A program made the position numbers and the translations under genes. 64,000 nucleotides of DNA from Monomorium pharaonis (Eukaryota > Arthropoda > Insecta > Hymenoptera > Formicidae), in assembly GCF_013373865.1 (NCBI RefSeq), contig NC_050473.1, positions 17,957,597-18,021,596 on the forward strand, given 5' to 3'. Position 1 is the stretch's first letter, and every line of letters starts with the position of its first letter. Below the pieces are notes generated by a model that saw only the letters and a list, made by a program, of their open reading frames with translations, was not told the origin of the DNA and ran no database searches. Shown here piece by piece: positions 9,866 through 22,608 of the stretch.

Positions 9866-12800
9866 TATTTTGTTAATGTTTGAGCGAAAAAATTCTTTAT
9901 CGTTAAATAATGACAAAGTGATAAAGAGTAATCGACAAACGTCCGCAGAAAATATCGACGTGCGCGTTACCTCTACTTATTGTATTAATTATTAAATTGT
10001 AGCAGGCTAACGGTGAGCTTGAATAATTTTCAAAGAAAGTTAGTCGAGCGGAGAAAGTTTTCGCAAGAGATGATAAATAATTGGAACGGCCACCCCGCCC
10101 ACACTTTTGACTGCATGTCGCATCAGCGGAGCGTGAGAGAGTAATACGTTCCTTTTCGTGTGGCACACAATAATGTGTGTCGCGTGTCGCGATAAAATAT
10201 TAACAGCAAAATATCCGTACGTAGCGACCTAACGTCCACGGCGATACTTTAAAATATGCATCAATTGGCAAGCACGTGCAGCGTCCTTGAACGTGCACCG
10301 TGGCGTTTAACCCCAATTATGATAAACTAAATAGACAAACAACGATGATATAATTTTTTTTTAAGTTGCAAATCATCGCACGTGAAGTGACCAGCGATGG
10401 AGCATATTACCTATATCCGGTATACTCATATAGAAACTTGCTATTATTAATCCTATTATCTCAAATGCTTTTTCATTTTATATTATTATAACATTTAATT
10501 ATAACAGAAATATATATTTAAAGTAGAGTTGAATAAGTTAGTATTCTTCTTTAAAAGTAAATTAACGGTTTATAAAATTAATTTAGTGACGTCAAGCTAA
10601 CTTGGCTGAAAGTTACATTAAAATTGAATTAACTTAATTTTGAAAAGCATCATATATATTGAATTGGAAAGTCGGAAGTTTTTTTCAAGTTAGATTATTT
10701 AAAAATAGGGAGACGATCTTATAAATAAATAAAATAAATAAAAAGAGCATGCACGAGTGTTGAGACAAATATGAAAATAATTATTTCCATCGCGAACGGC
10801 ATCGAATCATCAATCGAAAACACGGCGTAACTCGGAGGGGGGAAAAAAAACGAGAAAACAAGAGAACGTTGCAGGCGTTACGTTCGACCTGCAAAGGCGG
10901 GTTCAAGGACCGGCGATAATAAAGCTCTCTGAATCTCTCTTTCTCCCTCTCCCTCTCTCTCTCTCTCGCCTTTGAAGCGGGGGTGGTCGCCCTCCCGTTC
11001 GTTCGAGCTCTCTCCCGACTACGGCTAGAAATCAAGCGAGTTCCCGCGAGTCCTACGTTCAGCTACGTCGTCGAACCTTCCGCGATCCCGGCCGGCTGCA
11101 ACCGACGTACGTTTCTATAGACAACGGGGTATCGATCCTTAAAGGGGAGGCGTCCGAATCCGCGCGCCGAGCGCGCGAGCACGCTTTTTCGTCGTCGGGC
11201 TCGGGGATTCACCCAATGCTGCGATTCTCGTCGCTTTGTTCCAACCACTTCGGAATTCCTCCGGCATCTCTAATAGGCATCTCGCGATTTTCGCGAAAGG
11301 CGGCGTTTAAAAAAAGAAAGGGGAAGGGAAGAGAGGGTGGACGCGCACGTAGAGCGTTTGACCTGTGAATAACACGCCGGCGCTTCTTGCTGGGCGAGCA
11401 GCTCGCGCGTGAAACACGCGCACGTTACACACGGACGGAGCCGCGCTTTCCCCCGCGCGTCATCGTGCGATATGCAATCCCCGTCCCCTCCCCCCCCCGT
11501 CCGTTCCCCGGACGCGTCCACGGGGAAAATCGCGCTGGCATTTTTTCAAAGGAAATGTCACGCGTGCCACACAAAGCTGCGGAGATGCGCGTCGTCTCGG
11601 AGGCAAGGACACTAATTTAGCGAGAGGCATGTACGTCGGATGACGTCAACGCCGGGGGATCCTCACTCACGTTCTACAGCCCCTCGGCTGAGAAGCCCTC
11701 GGCCGCTTTAACGCTTCCACGCGCGATCAATAGCGGTACGTCAACGGTACGTAACGTGCAGGACGTCCTTTAAAGACGATGGACCGACGTGCAGCGTCGT
11801 GACCGCCCTCTCTCTCGCGGGCGCGCGGCAGGTCATTCGCCTTGGACGCACAGTCGCGAGCATCGAGTGCAATCGTGAAAATATTAAAATAAAAAAGAAA
11901 AGAGGGAAATTCAGGGAAAAGCGCGATCTCGAAGCGTGACGGATCCCCGCGACTTGGATGTATCTCTGGTAGCTCCGAATATAATTTTGATTCGCTCTTT
12001 CAGAAGCGTCGATTTAATTCAATTCCTCCAGTCATCGTTTTGTATAAAAGTATGAATGATCGTCTCCGTTTCTCATCTCGCGTCGGAACTTTCTCTCTAT
12101 TTCAGAATCTCCATGTGAGAAAATCTCGTTAACTGGAGACATTTATCGCTGCATTTCGGCACGACTCATCTAATCTTCGAAGCCACGGCGATTAAGACGC
12201 GCACGTAGCGCGCGGCTCGTTAGTGCGCTGGAACGGAGAGGCAATGGTGAGGGAGGGGAGGAAAGCTCCCCGATATCTCGCAATTTTCTTTTATCCGGCG
12301 CGCGATCGCGATGGAGGCGTGATCGTAATTTACGCGACGTACGCGCGCTATCGCGTCGCGCGGCGGCTTTCGTCACCCTGTTACGGCCGGCTATCGCCGT
12401 AATAACGGTCTTCATCGCACGGCACAATGGTCGGGGAATGTTGACCCTTAAAGGCGAAAGATAGCTCGGCCGCGCGCGGAACCGAACCTCCCCCCGTTTT
12501 ACGCCGCGGCGAATTCCGCGTGGAACGAGTAAACCGACCGGTCAGACTCGAAATCGGAATCCCCGTTTATCGGACGCTCTGAGATCACGTGGAAAACGTT
12601 ACAAACGGGGAATAGTGAAGCTACGAACAATGGACGTACAAAAATAAAATAAAATGGAGCGAGGATGTATAATCGAGATTTCTCCCGCGGTCCCGCGAGT
12701 ACGTAACGATTTTCCGGGAATACACGTTTTCTTTTTCATTTTTAATCGACGTCTGCGCCGGGGTAAAACCGCATTTCCGGTTCCGCTGGATTAATTCCAA

Positions 12801-12939
12801 TTTCGCGGAGACAATTCGGGAGGGCCGCGTCGTCCCACGCGTGAATTAGCCCTTCTCCGCGAGGAGAATCGATTTCATTTGCCCGGTCCATCCGTCGCGT
12901 GTATCGCGGCCGTTGAATAATTTACACCTCATCCGCTTT

Positions 12940-12961
12940 AAGCGCGCGCGCGCGCGCGCGC
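12940..12961. repeat. CG dinucleotide run
   Basis: Alternating GC of about 20 bp, a potential Z-DNA-forming tract in a CpG-rich patch. Confidence 0.8.
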
Positions 12962-13253
12962 AAAGTCGTGGCGCAACGCGTTCTACACAGCGGCGCGCGG
13001 GGGATGAAAGAGAGGGAGAGAAAGAAAGAGAGAGACGATGTGCCTTCAGAGCCGTCTGGAACGTGCACAGATCAATATTCCGCCACGTTGCGTTCCGCCC
13101 TCCTTCCTTCATCCCACCCACCCCAGCTGAATATTGGCATTGATTTTCACGGTTCGGGAGGGCTTGCCACCCCCTGCCCCCACCCCTTCCTCGATTGCGA
13201 ACCCCGGGCGGAACGTTCGGGCTTAAGGTCGCTGTGTACGTTTTCAAGCTTGC

Positions 13254-13291
13254 GTGTATGTGTGTGTGTGTGTGTGTGCGCGCACACACAT
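13254..13291. repeat. TG run passing into CA run
   Basis: A TG run, a short CG step and then CA: an alternating purine-pyrimidine tract with dyad symmetry. Confidence 0.75.
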
Positions 13292-16200
13292 ACAGATCTG
13301 CGCGCGGTTATACTCTCAAGAACAGGAAACGCTGAGGTCCAAGTGTTAAAAGATGACGAAGCGATAAATATCTAAAATTTCGTCCCATTTTCGCAAATCG
13401 ATCGGCCTCGCGGCGACCTTTAAATTTAGATCGCAGATATCGGATTTGCAAGGGGCACGCTGCCGTTTTAATCTTAGAAAATGAAAAGTTCAAGCTGTCT
13501 AGAGTAATGGAAACGTGACGGAAATTGACACGCCACGGTCGATCTTCCTCCCCGTGCGCCGTATTTCGACGGCGGCACAGTGAAAGCTCTCTCTTTCTCG
13601 ACGTTTGCGAGAGAACAAAGGGGAAAGTAACAAAATATATCACACGGTCTATGTATCAAGCGTCAAACCGCGCTTCGCGGTATTATCGGGTGGTTCAAAA
13701 ACGCAAAAAAAAAAAAAAAGAAAAGGAAGCAACGTCGCAATTTGACGACGGAAAAGAGTGCGGAAGTGGTGATGGTGGTGGTGGTTTGCGGGAATAAAAG
13801 AGAACGCATTTGTTTCACATCAACACATATATTTTGTTTTTTTGCTTGTTGCATACATACGATAAACAGTACAATGTTACGCGTTCCTCGAGGTATGGTA
13901 TACTAGAAAATTTTCATTATCCACTACTACAATTGCTATTCGACGTATTGTTTCGTCATATCTCTTCGGCTTCGTGTATCTGCGTTAGCTATACGAGAAT
14001 CGTTCGAGGAGGGGAAAACAAAAAAAAAGAGAGAGAGAACAAAAACGGAAAGAAGAAGAAGAACGGTAGAAGATAGAGAGAAAGAGAGACGAACGGAACG
14101 GAATTACGATTACGAGCGTGAGAAGTTCCTAGTTTCTTTCTTCGCTTTCTTTCGATCGGGGAAGGACTATCGCGCGTCCCTCCATGCCGCGCCTCCGTCG
14201 CGGAGAAGAAAAGTCGAGACGTGGGCGACTCGGGCGGCTTGGTCGTCGACGTCGTCGTCATCGTCGTTGACGACGGGAATCAATCGGACGGAAGGCCAGT
14301 CGATTATGTCGACGGATAATCCCGGCCGCGTCGCCTCGCAACGGTCTTACACTCCTGGCGCGCCCCAATTCCGCATCATCCATCCCGCGTCAACTGTTAA
14401 CGATAATGACGGCAACGACAGTAACGGAGATAGACGGAGGGTAACGTCGCCGAGCAATCCCGATAATTAGCAATTAATTCGCGGAGTTGTTACGTACGGC
14501 AAAGCACGCGGCGCTTCCCGTGAAACAGAACCCCCGAGCAGGCATGGCCTCGGACATCCTCCCGCGGAATTATTATCCCGGTACTCTGAGAGAAAGAGAT
14601 AAACGGAAAGAAAAAGAGAGGAAAAAAAGATAAAGAGGGAGAGAATGCAACGAATACATGTATAGAAAGTGTGGAGGATAGTATGGCACGCGACGACCAA
14701 GCCGCCCGTCGTCGAGAGAGAGAGAATCTCTCTCGTTTTCTCCGGTACAAGGATTCGGTACTACGGATTTAATACGTTAAAAGGAGAGCGCGAATCCGCA
14801 GGGAAAAACGAAGCGCGCGAGAAAACCTGGCGTAAGAGAGAAATTTTGCGCGTCTAGACCTGCAACGTTGACGCGTATCGTCGAGAGAAACGAAAGAAAT
14901 TGAAGAGAGAGAGAGAGAGAGACAGAGACGCGTACGAACGCTCGTCGACAAAAGTTAAGAGACATTTATTCATATAATTAAACTGTTCGATCGTGAGTGC
15001 AAAAGGCACGCCTCTCTCGGTACTGAAACGCATAAGATACATTGAACAATCTATGATGTTATTGATCGATTTATTCCTTAACTGTCGTCGATACATAAAC
15101 AGAACGCGTTACGTGTCTCTCTACTTCCCTTCTACTTGTTCGGCTTTAATCAATGAATGCGCGATCGTATATCGTTAGTGTAAATTTCATGGTACGCGAT
15201 ACGACGTTACAAATTTAGACGCACTTTCAGCCTCGAAATATCACTCGTTCGTCGCTAAATCGAAGGAGCGTGCCGTCAACGCGGAGGCGGAGGATATCTC
15301 GAGCGGAAGCCTCGGCGGAATCTGTCCACGACACTAGTGTTCTCCTTTCTTTTCTCTTTAATCTTCTATTTTTCCGAGCGCTTCGTTTCCCCGCGACAAC
15401 TTCCGACAACCGCTCCCCTTTCGTTTGTGTATGTGTGTGTGTGTTTTTATGTATATTGTGTATGCGTGTATATGTGTGTGCGCGTGTGTGTATATGTGTA
15501 CGTGGCGCCGATCTGTTTTGTACAAATATATACAAAAGGAGCCGCCCGCGCGCGCGCGCCCAAGAGAAAAAGGGCAGCACTTTCCGCGAGAGGATCAGCT
15601 CGATCGTCGCGCGGAAGGAGATGCCTCCCTCGGGCGCGTCCAGCGAGTGCCTCTGCCTGCCTTTTCCCCTTCCCCCCTTCCCTTCACTCCTTTTCTTTTT
15701 ATCGTTTAGACATAGCGAGTATGTGGTTCCTATTTTGACGGGCGTGCTTTTTTCATCGGTGAAAATGAAAAACCAAAAGGCCCTCGACTTAAGGTCTAGC
15801 GCATAAACTAAAGGCGAAAGTGGACGTTATACAGTCGGACATTATCATATTACGTAATCCGCTTTGCGGAGTGACTGGATGGCGCGATGTGTTCACGTGT
15901 CTCACGTGATTCTTCTACTTTTTTTTTTCTTCGTTATTTTCCCACCCGTAGACCGGACGAGCGCGGTCATAAGGGGCGCAAATAAAACGCAACGTCGTTT
16001 GCCTTCGCGAGCGAGAAACCGAAAAGAGCTAAGGTACACGACGCGCCGAAAAAGTCTCTCGGAGAGATAACGGAATACAACTTCGTTCGCGAGAACAAAG
16101 AGAGAAAGAGACGAAAGAAGAGAGATAGAGACAGAGAGAGAGAAAGAGACAGAGGATAATAATAATTTAATGAGACAAAACGCAAAAACGAATATAGATT

Positions 16201-17346
16201 TTTGTACACTTAAAAAACGTTAAAAATTCTTTTAGTTATACGCTTTATTATAATAATGTAGGTATGTACACATATACACAATGTACAGAAAACCCGTGCG
16301 CTGGGTCCGAATGTCGCCATATGTTTATTATATAATACAACGAGCGAAGAGTATAGGTAGAAAGAGTATACAAATGAAAGAACAGAAAAAGGAGCGGCGA
16401 TAGCCATGGAGACGAGATACTTGTCTCTCGCGTTAGTCATTATTTAAATCCACGACTCCAATCGTTCGATTGGACGCGCGCGAAACAAAAAAATAAAGTA
16501 CAATACGGTCGCGTGCGTTTCGCGATACCAAGTCAATGTTTCCGTTTCGAAGTGTACGTACGTTAAATGTAGGTGTTCTCACGTGTGTCTAGTGTACCTT
16601 TGTATCCGTTTGTATATGTGTGTCTGTAATGTAAGTGATGTCTATGCACGTGTATGTCTGTCTGTGTACGTGTGTGTAAAAGAACGCGAGCAATTATGCC
16701 CGCGATACAAGAGACAATGAAGAAAGGCATATCGAGCCTAAGTACAAACCCAACCGGGCACAACAAATTATCATCAGCATCATCACTGCCGTCGCGATTC
16801 CAACGTCGCGCACTGCTCCTCTACATTCGAGAAAAATAATGCGCTGCTTCCGTCGTCGTGTTAATTCAACCGCCCTCTACGAAATCCGTATGTACATGTG
16901 TGCAGCAAAACAATCGATCGCCAGCATGCAATTTGCCAAAGACTTCTTCTCAGAACCGATCACAATAGATAAAATACCGTACGATACCGATCACATCGTC
17001 AAAAACTGCGTCATTAACTGCCGGCTCCGAATAAAATCAAATCGTCCACTTTCCCTGGCCCCTCCCCCCCTCCCCAATCCCCTATCTATCCATTCTTTCT
17101 TTTGCCCTCCCCTCCCATATTACCCCCCCTTATCGTTGACGTCAACTTCATGAGAATCCGTATCGCACCAGACAACGTCTTTGGCTCGAGTCGTTCGTTG
17201 GCTCTCCCGTGTGTCGCCAACGAGTCTTTATCACCGTTACCAAAAGCGTTCGGTGAAACCCTTCACGGTTCCAACCAAATAACAGACCCTCTGTACAAAG
17301 AGGGGCAGAAAATTTGAGCCCTGATTCGACATTGAAAGAGGGCCCT

Positions 17347-17487
17347 TTAAGTTTCTCTCTCCTTCTTGACTTTAAGCCCGGTGCCCGTGGTGTCCTCGCC
17401 CAGGATGGTAGCTATCTCACCCTGCATGAAGGCCCACGGTACCTGGCTGTTCGCCAGCGGGCATTTCTCGCCGCTCGGACAATAAAC
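17347..17487 (-). CDS. pits: pits exon 5 (end of RING finger and C-terminus)
   Basis: Acceptor tttttgtttcag, 141 bp to TAA at 17347-17349. It supplies the last two ligands (Cys473, Cys479) and the conserved PWAFMQGEIATIL tail. Confidence 0.94.
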   Translation of the reverse strand, partial: VYCPSGEKCPLANSQVPWAFMQGEIATILGEDTTGTGLKVKKERET

Positions 17488-19485
17488 CTGAAACAAAAAA
17501 AAAAACCGAAAACGGAAATCGTGAGTATGCCATTGAATATGTGGAATATTTGGGAAGAGCATCGAAAAATGCACGAGATCCAGGATGCATATTCACCTCC
17601 GAGCCGGCACCCTGTCTCTTTATGCTGTCTCGACTGCATGGGAAGCAGAACTTGTGATGCGGCACGCTGGGGCACTGCACGAAGTGCGTGTCCTCCAGGC
17701 GCTCCTGGCACAGAGTACACTTGAGGGTCGGCGCCGTGACCGGTTCGACACCGGCAGCTTGAGCAACCGCGCCCTCCGAGGACGTCGTCACAGTCGTCGA
17801 AGACACCTGCCTTGAACTACTGGACCGCCTGCCCGACGAACCTGTAATCACACATTTTCGTGATTGTAATTTGATGCATTTTTGTTGCGTTCTTGAAAAG
17901 CTTGATTTTAATGATTTAAAAAATGTTTTCTATATATATAAAATCATACGATTCGTCGGTGAGTCTGATAAGATACGGTAATCCATATAAACACGAGGCA
18001 CATTGTATCAAGATAAGATGTAGATAAACAGAGAAATTGATGATTCTACTGAAATTACTTGAACTGTTCGGGCTGTGCTGGGAGCTTCTAGAAGCACTGC
18101 GTTGCTGAGCGTTCGTGGCCGTGGTCGGCGGACTTCTGCTGGTGGGACTGGGATTATTCGGTGGCTGCGGCACCGGCTCAGGCGATGTCAGATTGTCGGC
18201 GACTGACATGAGAGCGGCCATCGGTGACGGGCCATTCGCCGTGCCCTGAAAGAGGAAGCGTCACCGTCAGTTGGTATTCTAGGCAGGAAGGCTCGCGGAG
18301 CTTCTAATGGACTCGCTCTCGCGTAGGCGTTCAGCAGGCCAGAAGGTGCGCAGAAACGCGCGTTGATTACGCGCGCGGATAAATATGGATCGTCGCCCGT
18401 GAATGGGCCGGCCGAGGATAATTAAGTTGCAGCATCTCGTGCGTACCTGATGATGATTCGACTGTGAATTGTCGTTGGCGCCTTCCTGGCTCGGCGGCGG
18501 CGGCGGTGGAGGACTCGTTCTTGGACGAAGAGGCGATCCACCACCGTTGGCCGCGACGTTGCCCGGTGCCAACGGTATAGATGGCCCGACGTATGCACCT
18601 GAAAATGTTTACAACCATCAAGGTCCGTGCTCCTCAACGTGTATCTAAGAATACGTCAATGCAAAATATCCAACTCTGGGAACCGAGGCGAAGGAATTCA
18701 CACGGCATTTAAAAGTTTGCTCGGAAAAAAAAAACGACGCAGCAATTTTTTGCTTTCCACTTTGAATGTTTGCTTCTTCAAGAAATCGTTCCTTTTTCAC
18801 GATAAGACTTGAATATCCTTTTGAGAATAAACTCCTGGGTAATTATTTTTAACGTGTGAAGGGTTGTGACACCTCGCAACGTAACCGAATTTAATTAAAC
18901 GCCACGTTCTCCCGGATATTTGGCGTCATTTTTTCCCCATCTCTTTTTTTTTTAATCAAAATACAGGCTTCCAGATCCACGAAAGAGAGTGAATGACACG
19001 GGAGCGAGTTCGCTAGGGGTTTTCTCTGCCGGGGGTGAAGCGCGCACAGAGTGATCGAAACGCGGGACACGACGACGACGTGCGATCGTAATTTACCGCG
19101 AGTCGAGATTGTCCTTGCCCGCGTCTACTTTTTTTGCCGCGTGCAATCTGCGCGGAATGTTTCCCCCCTTATAATAATCGCCTTTATAGCACAATGACTT
19201 CATTGGCGGGCAGAAATACAAGTGTCGTTTTTCTCCCCGGCGACGCCGTCGTCGCCACCGATAATGGTAGCGAAACGATTACGATGGTACGAGGCGGGAA
19301 TACAAGCGAATCGTTAATTCGCGCGCGCGTTAGATTACGTCAGTAACGGCGTTTTCTCGTGCTCGCGCTTCTCTCGGATGGACCTTGAATCGACGTCCCC
19401 GCGTGAGAGATCCTACGCCGTGGAGATCCGCGCCTCCGACGGGAGATTCAGCGAGAGCTAAAATACTTCCTTTAGCTGTTAGCAA

Positions 19486-19545
<60 letters not shown>

Positions 19546-21430
19546 ACCTTTGACTTCTCCAAGCGGAGACGCCTGAAAGTATATTGCAGTATCAATTAAC
19601 CGATATAAAATTAAACGGGAATCCAAGGTGGAGTATGTCCCTATCGCTCTTCTCGACAGATATAAATCTGCACGTCGGAACTTCATAGAATTGTTCAGTT
19701 GACTGCGCGAGATTTAAGGAAACGTTAACGAGATATAAATGTCGATGGTGATAAATGTTAGCGAGATCATTAATTTCCCAGAAGTATACGCCTTCGACGT
19801 CGCGATGGCACCGAGAATAGAACCGATGCGTTTCTCTTTTGTCGGCTCTTATGCAAACGATAATGTATACGTATATTCTTTCGAACGTGTGACAACATCG
19901 ACGATTTCGTCTTCGAGAGGAAGACCTTTGTGTCGCGCGCAAGAAAAAAAAAAAAGGTCGGCCTTACATTACGCGACGACTGCAAGTCCGCGCGTCGTCA
20001 CGAGGCGGTGCATTTTGATAATGCTTACTCGGCCGGCCACTTAAGCGGCAGCGAAGAAGGCGATTAACACGCAGGTCGCATACGCGACTACGACAACGGC
20101 GGATGTATCATCACGGCGCGGCCACGTTACCGTATTGCGTCGTATCGTCGTATTGGCCTTCGACACGCGCCGATCATTTACCCGATGTTTTATGTATCGC
20201 GATTAGCTCCTTTCAGTCACACTGCGCTTTATCGTGTGTCACACGCGGCGTATATAAATTTCTGTTCGACGTTACTACCCACATGCACGCGCTGGGGGGG
20301 AAAAAAAAGGGATTTCGTAATAACAAAGTCCAGACACGACAGTTACCAAGCTTTCGGTCGATGTTACCAAATGTTTAATAACCGATCGGCTATATCATTA
20401 TTCATATAATCACTAAACATTACTGACTATTTGGTTAATCGAACATTTCGTTGAAATTGTTTCCCCGAAGCTTGATTATTATTTCTCTTCTCGATGAAAT
20501 TCTCTCTTTCAGTGTGTTTTCCCGCTCGTTCATTTTTTGCACTTCCTACAAATCAACGTCGCAATTAAGATAATTCTGATAATATTACATTGTCGCAAAA
20601 TGTGTCCTACTTTTCAAACGGCCAAGTCGAGAATTTCAAAGTAAAATGACAGGAAGTAATTCCTTCATCCTCTTTTCGAAGAACAATTTCTTCGTCGCCC
20701 TTTGATTTTCTTAATTTTTTACAATAAAAAGCTCGCTCGGCGGACACAAACAACAAGCCGCTGGCGTCACGAGCGGTCTTCGGAAGCTCAAAGCTTGTAA
20801 TCTCCGCTTTTTTTCTTTACAAGATCTCGTGCGTGTCTCGAGACGAATCTTCCGAGAACCGCCGGCGTGACTCGAACGATTAAATGGAGCGGATAAATCA
20901 TTCCGAGAACGCGACGCGGCGATATAAAGCGCATAATAAGCGCAACGCGACATGCATCTTTTTCTCCTTTTCGCGCCGATCGTCGTATACGCGCGTTGCT
21001 GCACTCTGCGCGCTCGCTGCGCCTCTCCTCCAATCGCATGGTCACGATTCGTCGCGCGAGCGAGCGGAATACATAGTTGCTTCAATTACGCGCATTTGGC
21101 GCACGACGACGACGCGCGCCTTTGCACCGCGACGGCGGCGGTTTTCCGCTCACGTACACGGTCGTTATACTCGTCAACGAGATACACACCAGATACTGCC
21201 GTCCCGGAACTTTCGAAACTTCCCGAGAACGCCGCCATCGGAATTCTCGCGGTCTTTACCGATTGCGCGTGAATAATTAATCGATAAGCGCGATAAGCGA
21301 CGGATCGAACTTCGAAGCGCGATAATCCCGCATTTGAATTCTATATTTAGCTACATTGTGGCTGCCCGGATAGATATCAGGTTCTTCTTCTCTTTTTTTT
21401 TTAATCGTAAACGCACGTTATCGCAGAAGC

Positions 21431-21470
<40 letters not shown>

Positions 21471-22046
21471 TGATCTGTCCGCATGCTCGCGGTAACTGAA
21501 TTGTTAAATGGATTTCGGTGACGGAGAGTGGCGTGATATCGCGCGGCTGTTATTTACGAGGACTTCGGAGTTTGATTCGCGTGTACTTTCGAAACGCACG
21601 TGGCTAACCCCTCGCGCTAACCCCGTTGCGCGAAAACAACGCTGGGACGGGCGATTAACGCGATTACACCCTCGGCGATGACCCTCGGAAAATTAATAGT
21701 AGAAATTAATACGACTCTAATGAGGGCGCAAACGGAAAGCGAGATATTATCAAAACGATCGTGAACGGAGTGCTAATCCGCAGATAAAATCCAAGTCTCG
21801 TGCACTAATGAAACGAACTTTTAATTGAACTAATTTCAATTAAATCGTCTGGTTAATAACATAATAATACATTGAACTTAATTGAAATTAATCCACCAAA
21901 GGTTAATTAGTAACTGCCGTGCTCGATTTATTATTACCAAACTCTTTTTTTTTAAGTGACAGGTGCCCAGAGTGAATCGAAAATCAGCGTTTTAACATCC
22001 GCAGCCGCGTATCACGAACACTCGGATGATTCGAGATAAAAAGAGA

Positions 22047-22077
<31 letters not shown>

Positions 22078-22560
22078 GAGCTCGCGGGGAGAGTCCTTCC
22101 TTTTTCTCCTTCCTACCCAAGTCATCTTTTTTACAAGTATACGATACGTCATCCTCGTCCGTCAAGCGTCTATTTTTAACCGCGGAGCGCCTGCAATGCA
22201 TCAACACAGGCCTCCGCGTAAGGCGCCCCGGGTATATATACGTCGGATGCATCTCTTTCTCTCTCCGCGAGGATCGTAGGGGGTGGGATGAAAAGGCGAC
22301 GAAGGAGAAGACGGTGCCTTCAATATGCCAACAACAGGCGGGCCGACTTATTGGCCGCTCGCTCGAGCGAGAAGAATCATCATCATCATCATCGTCGTCG
22401 TCGTCGTTCGGTCACGGCTGTTCGCGATGACACGCAATCCCGCGCGCGGATACGCGCGCGTATCCCCCTCCGCGTGCCGCCTCCGCGGCGTAGTATGACG
22501 GTGTGTACGCGCGCGAGAGTCACCGAGGCCTCGCCTACGGCATACGGATAGCAGATATAT

Positions 22561-22608
<48 letters not shown>

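Larger units (their letters stand above)
9866..17346. other. Intergenic DNA between two minus-strand genes
   Basis: No convincing exon. Bases 9.9-10.8 kb are AT-rich; 11-13.6 kb are CpG-rich with a TGACGTCA at 11641. The part nearest 17.3 kb should include the 3' UTR of pits. Candidate AATAAA signals on the minus strand occur near 16321, 16245 and 14966, but the cleavage site cannot be chosen by eye. Confidence 0.5.

Noticed and set aside
14267..14470. 67-codon plus-strand frame
   Set aside because: Lies in the presumed 3' UTR side of pits, no upstream exon or promoter evidence, opposite frame equally open.
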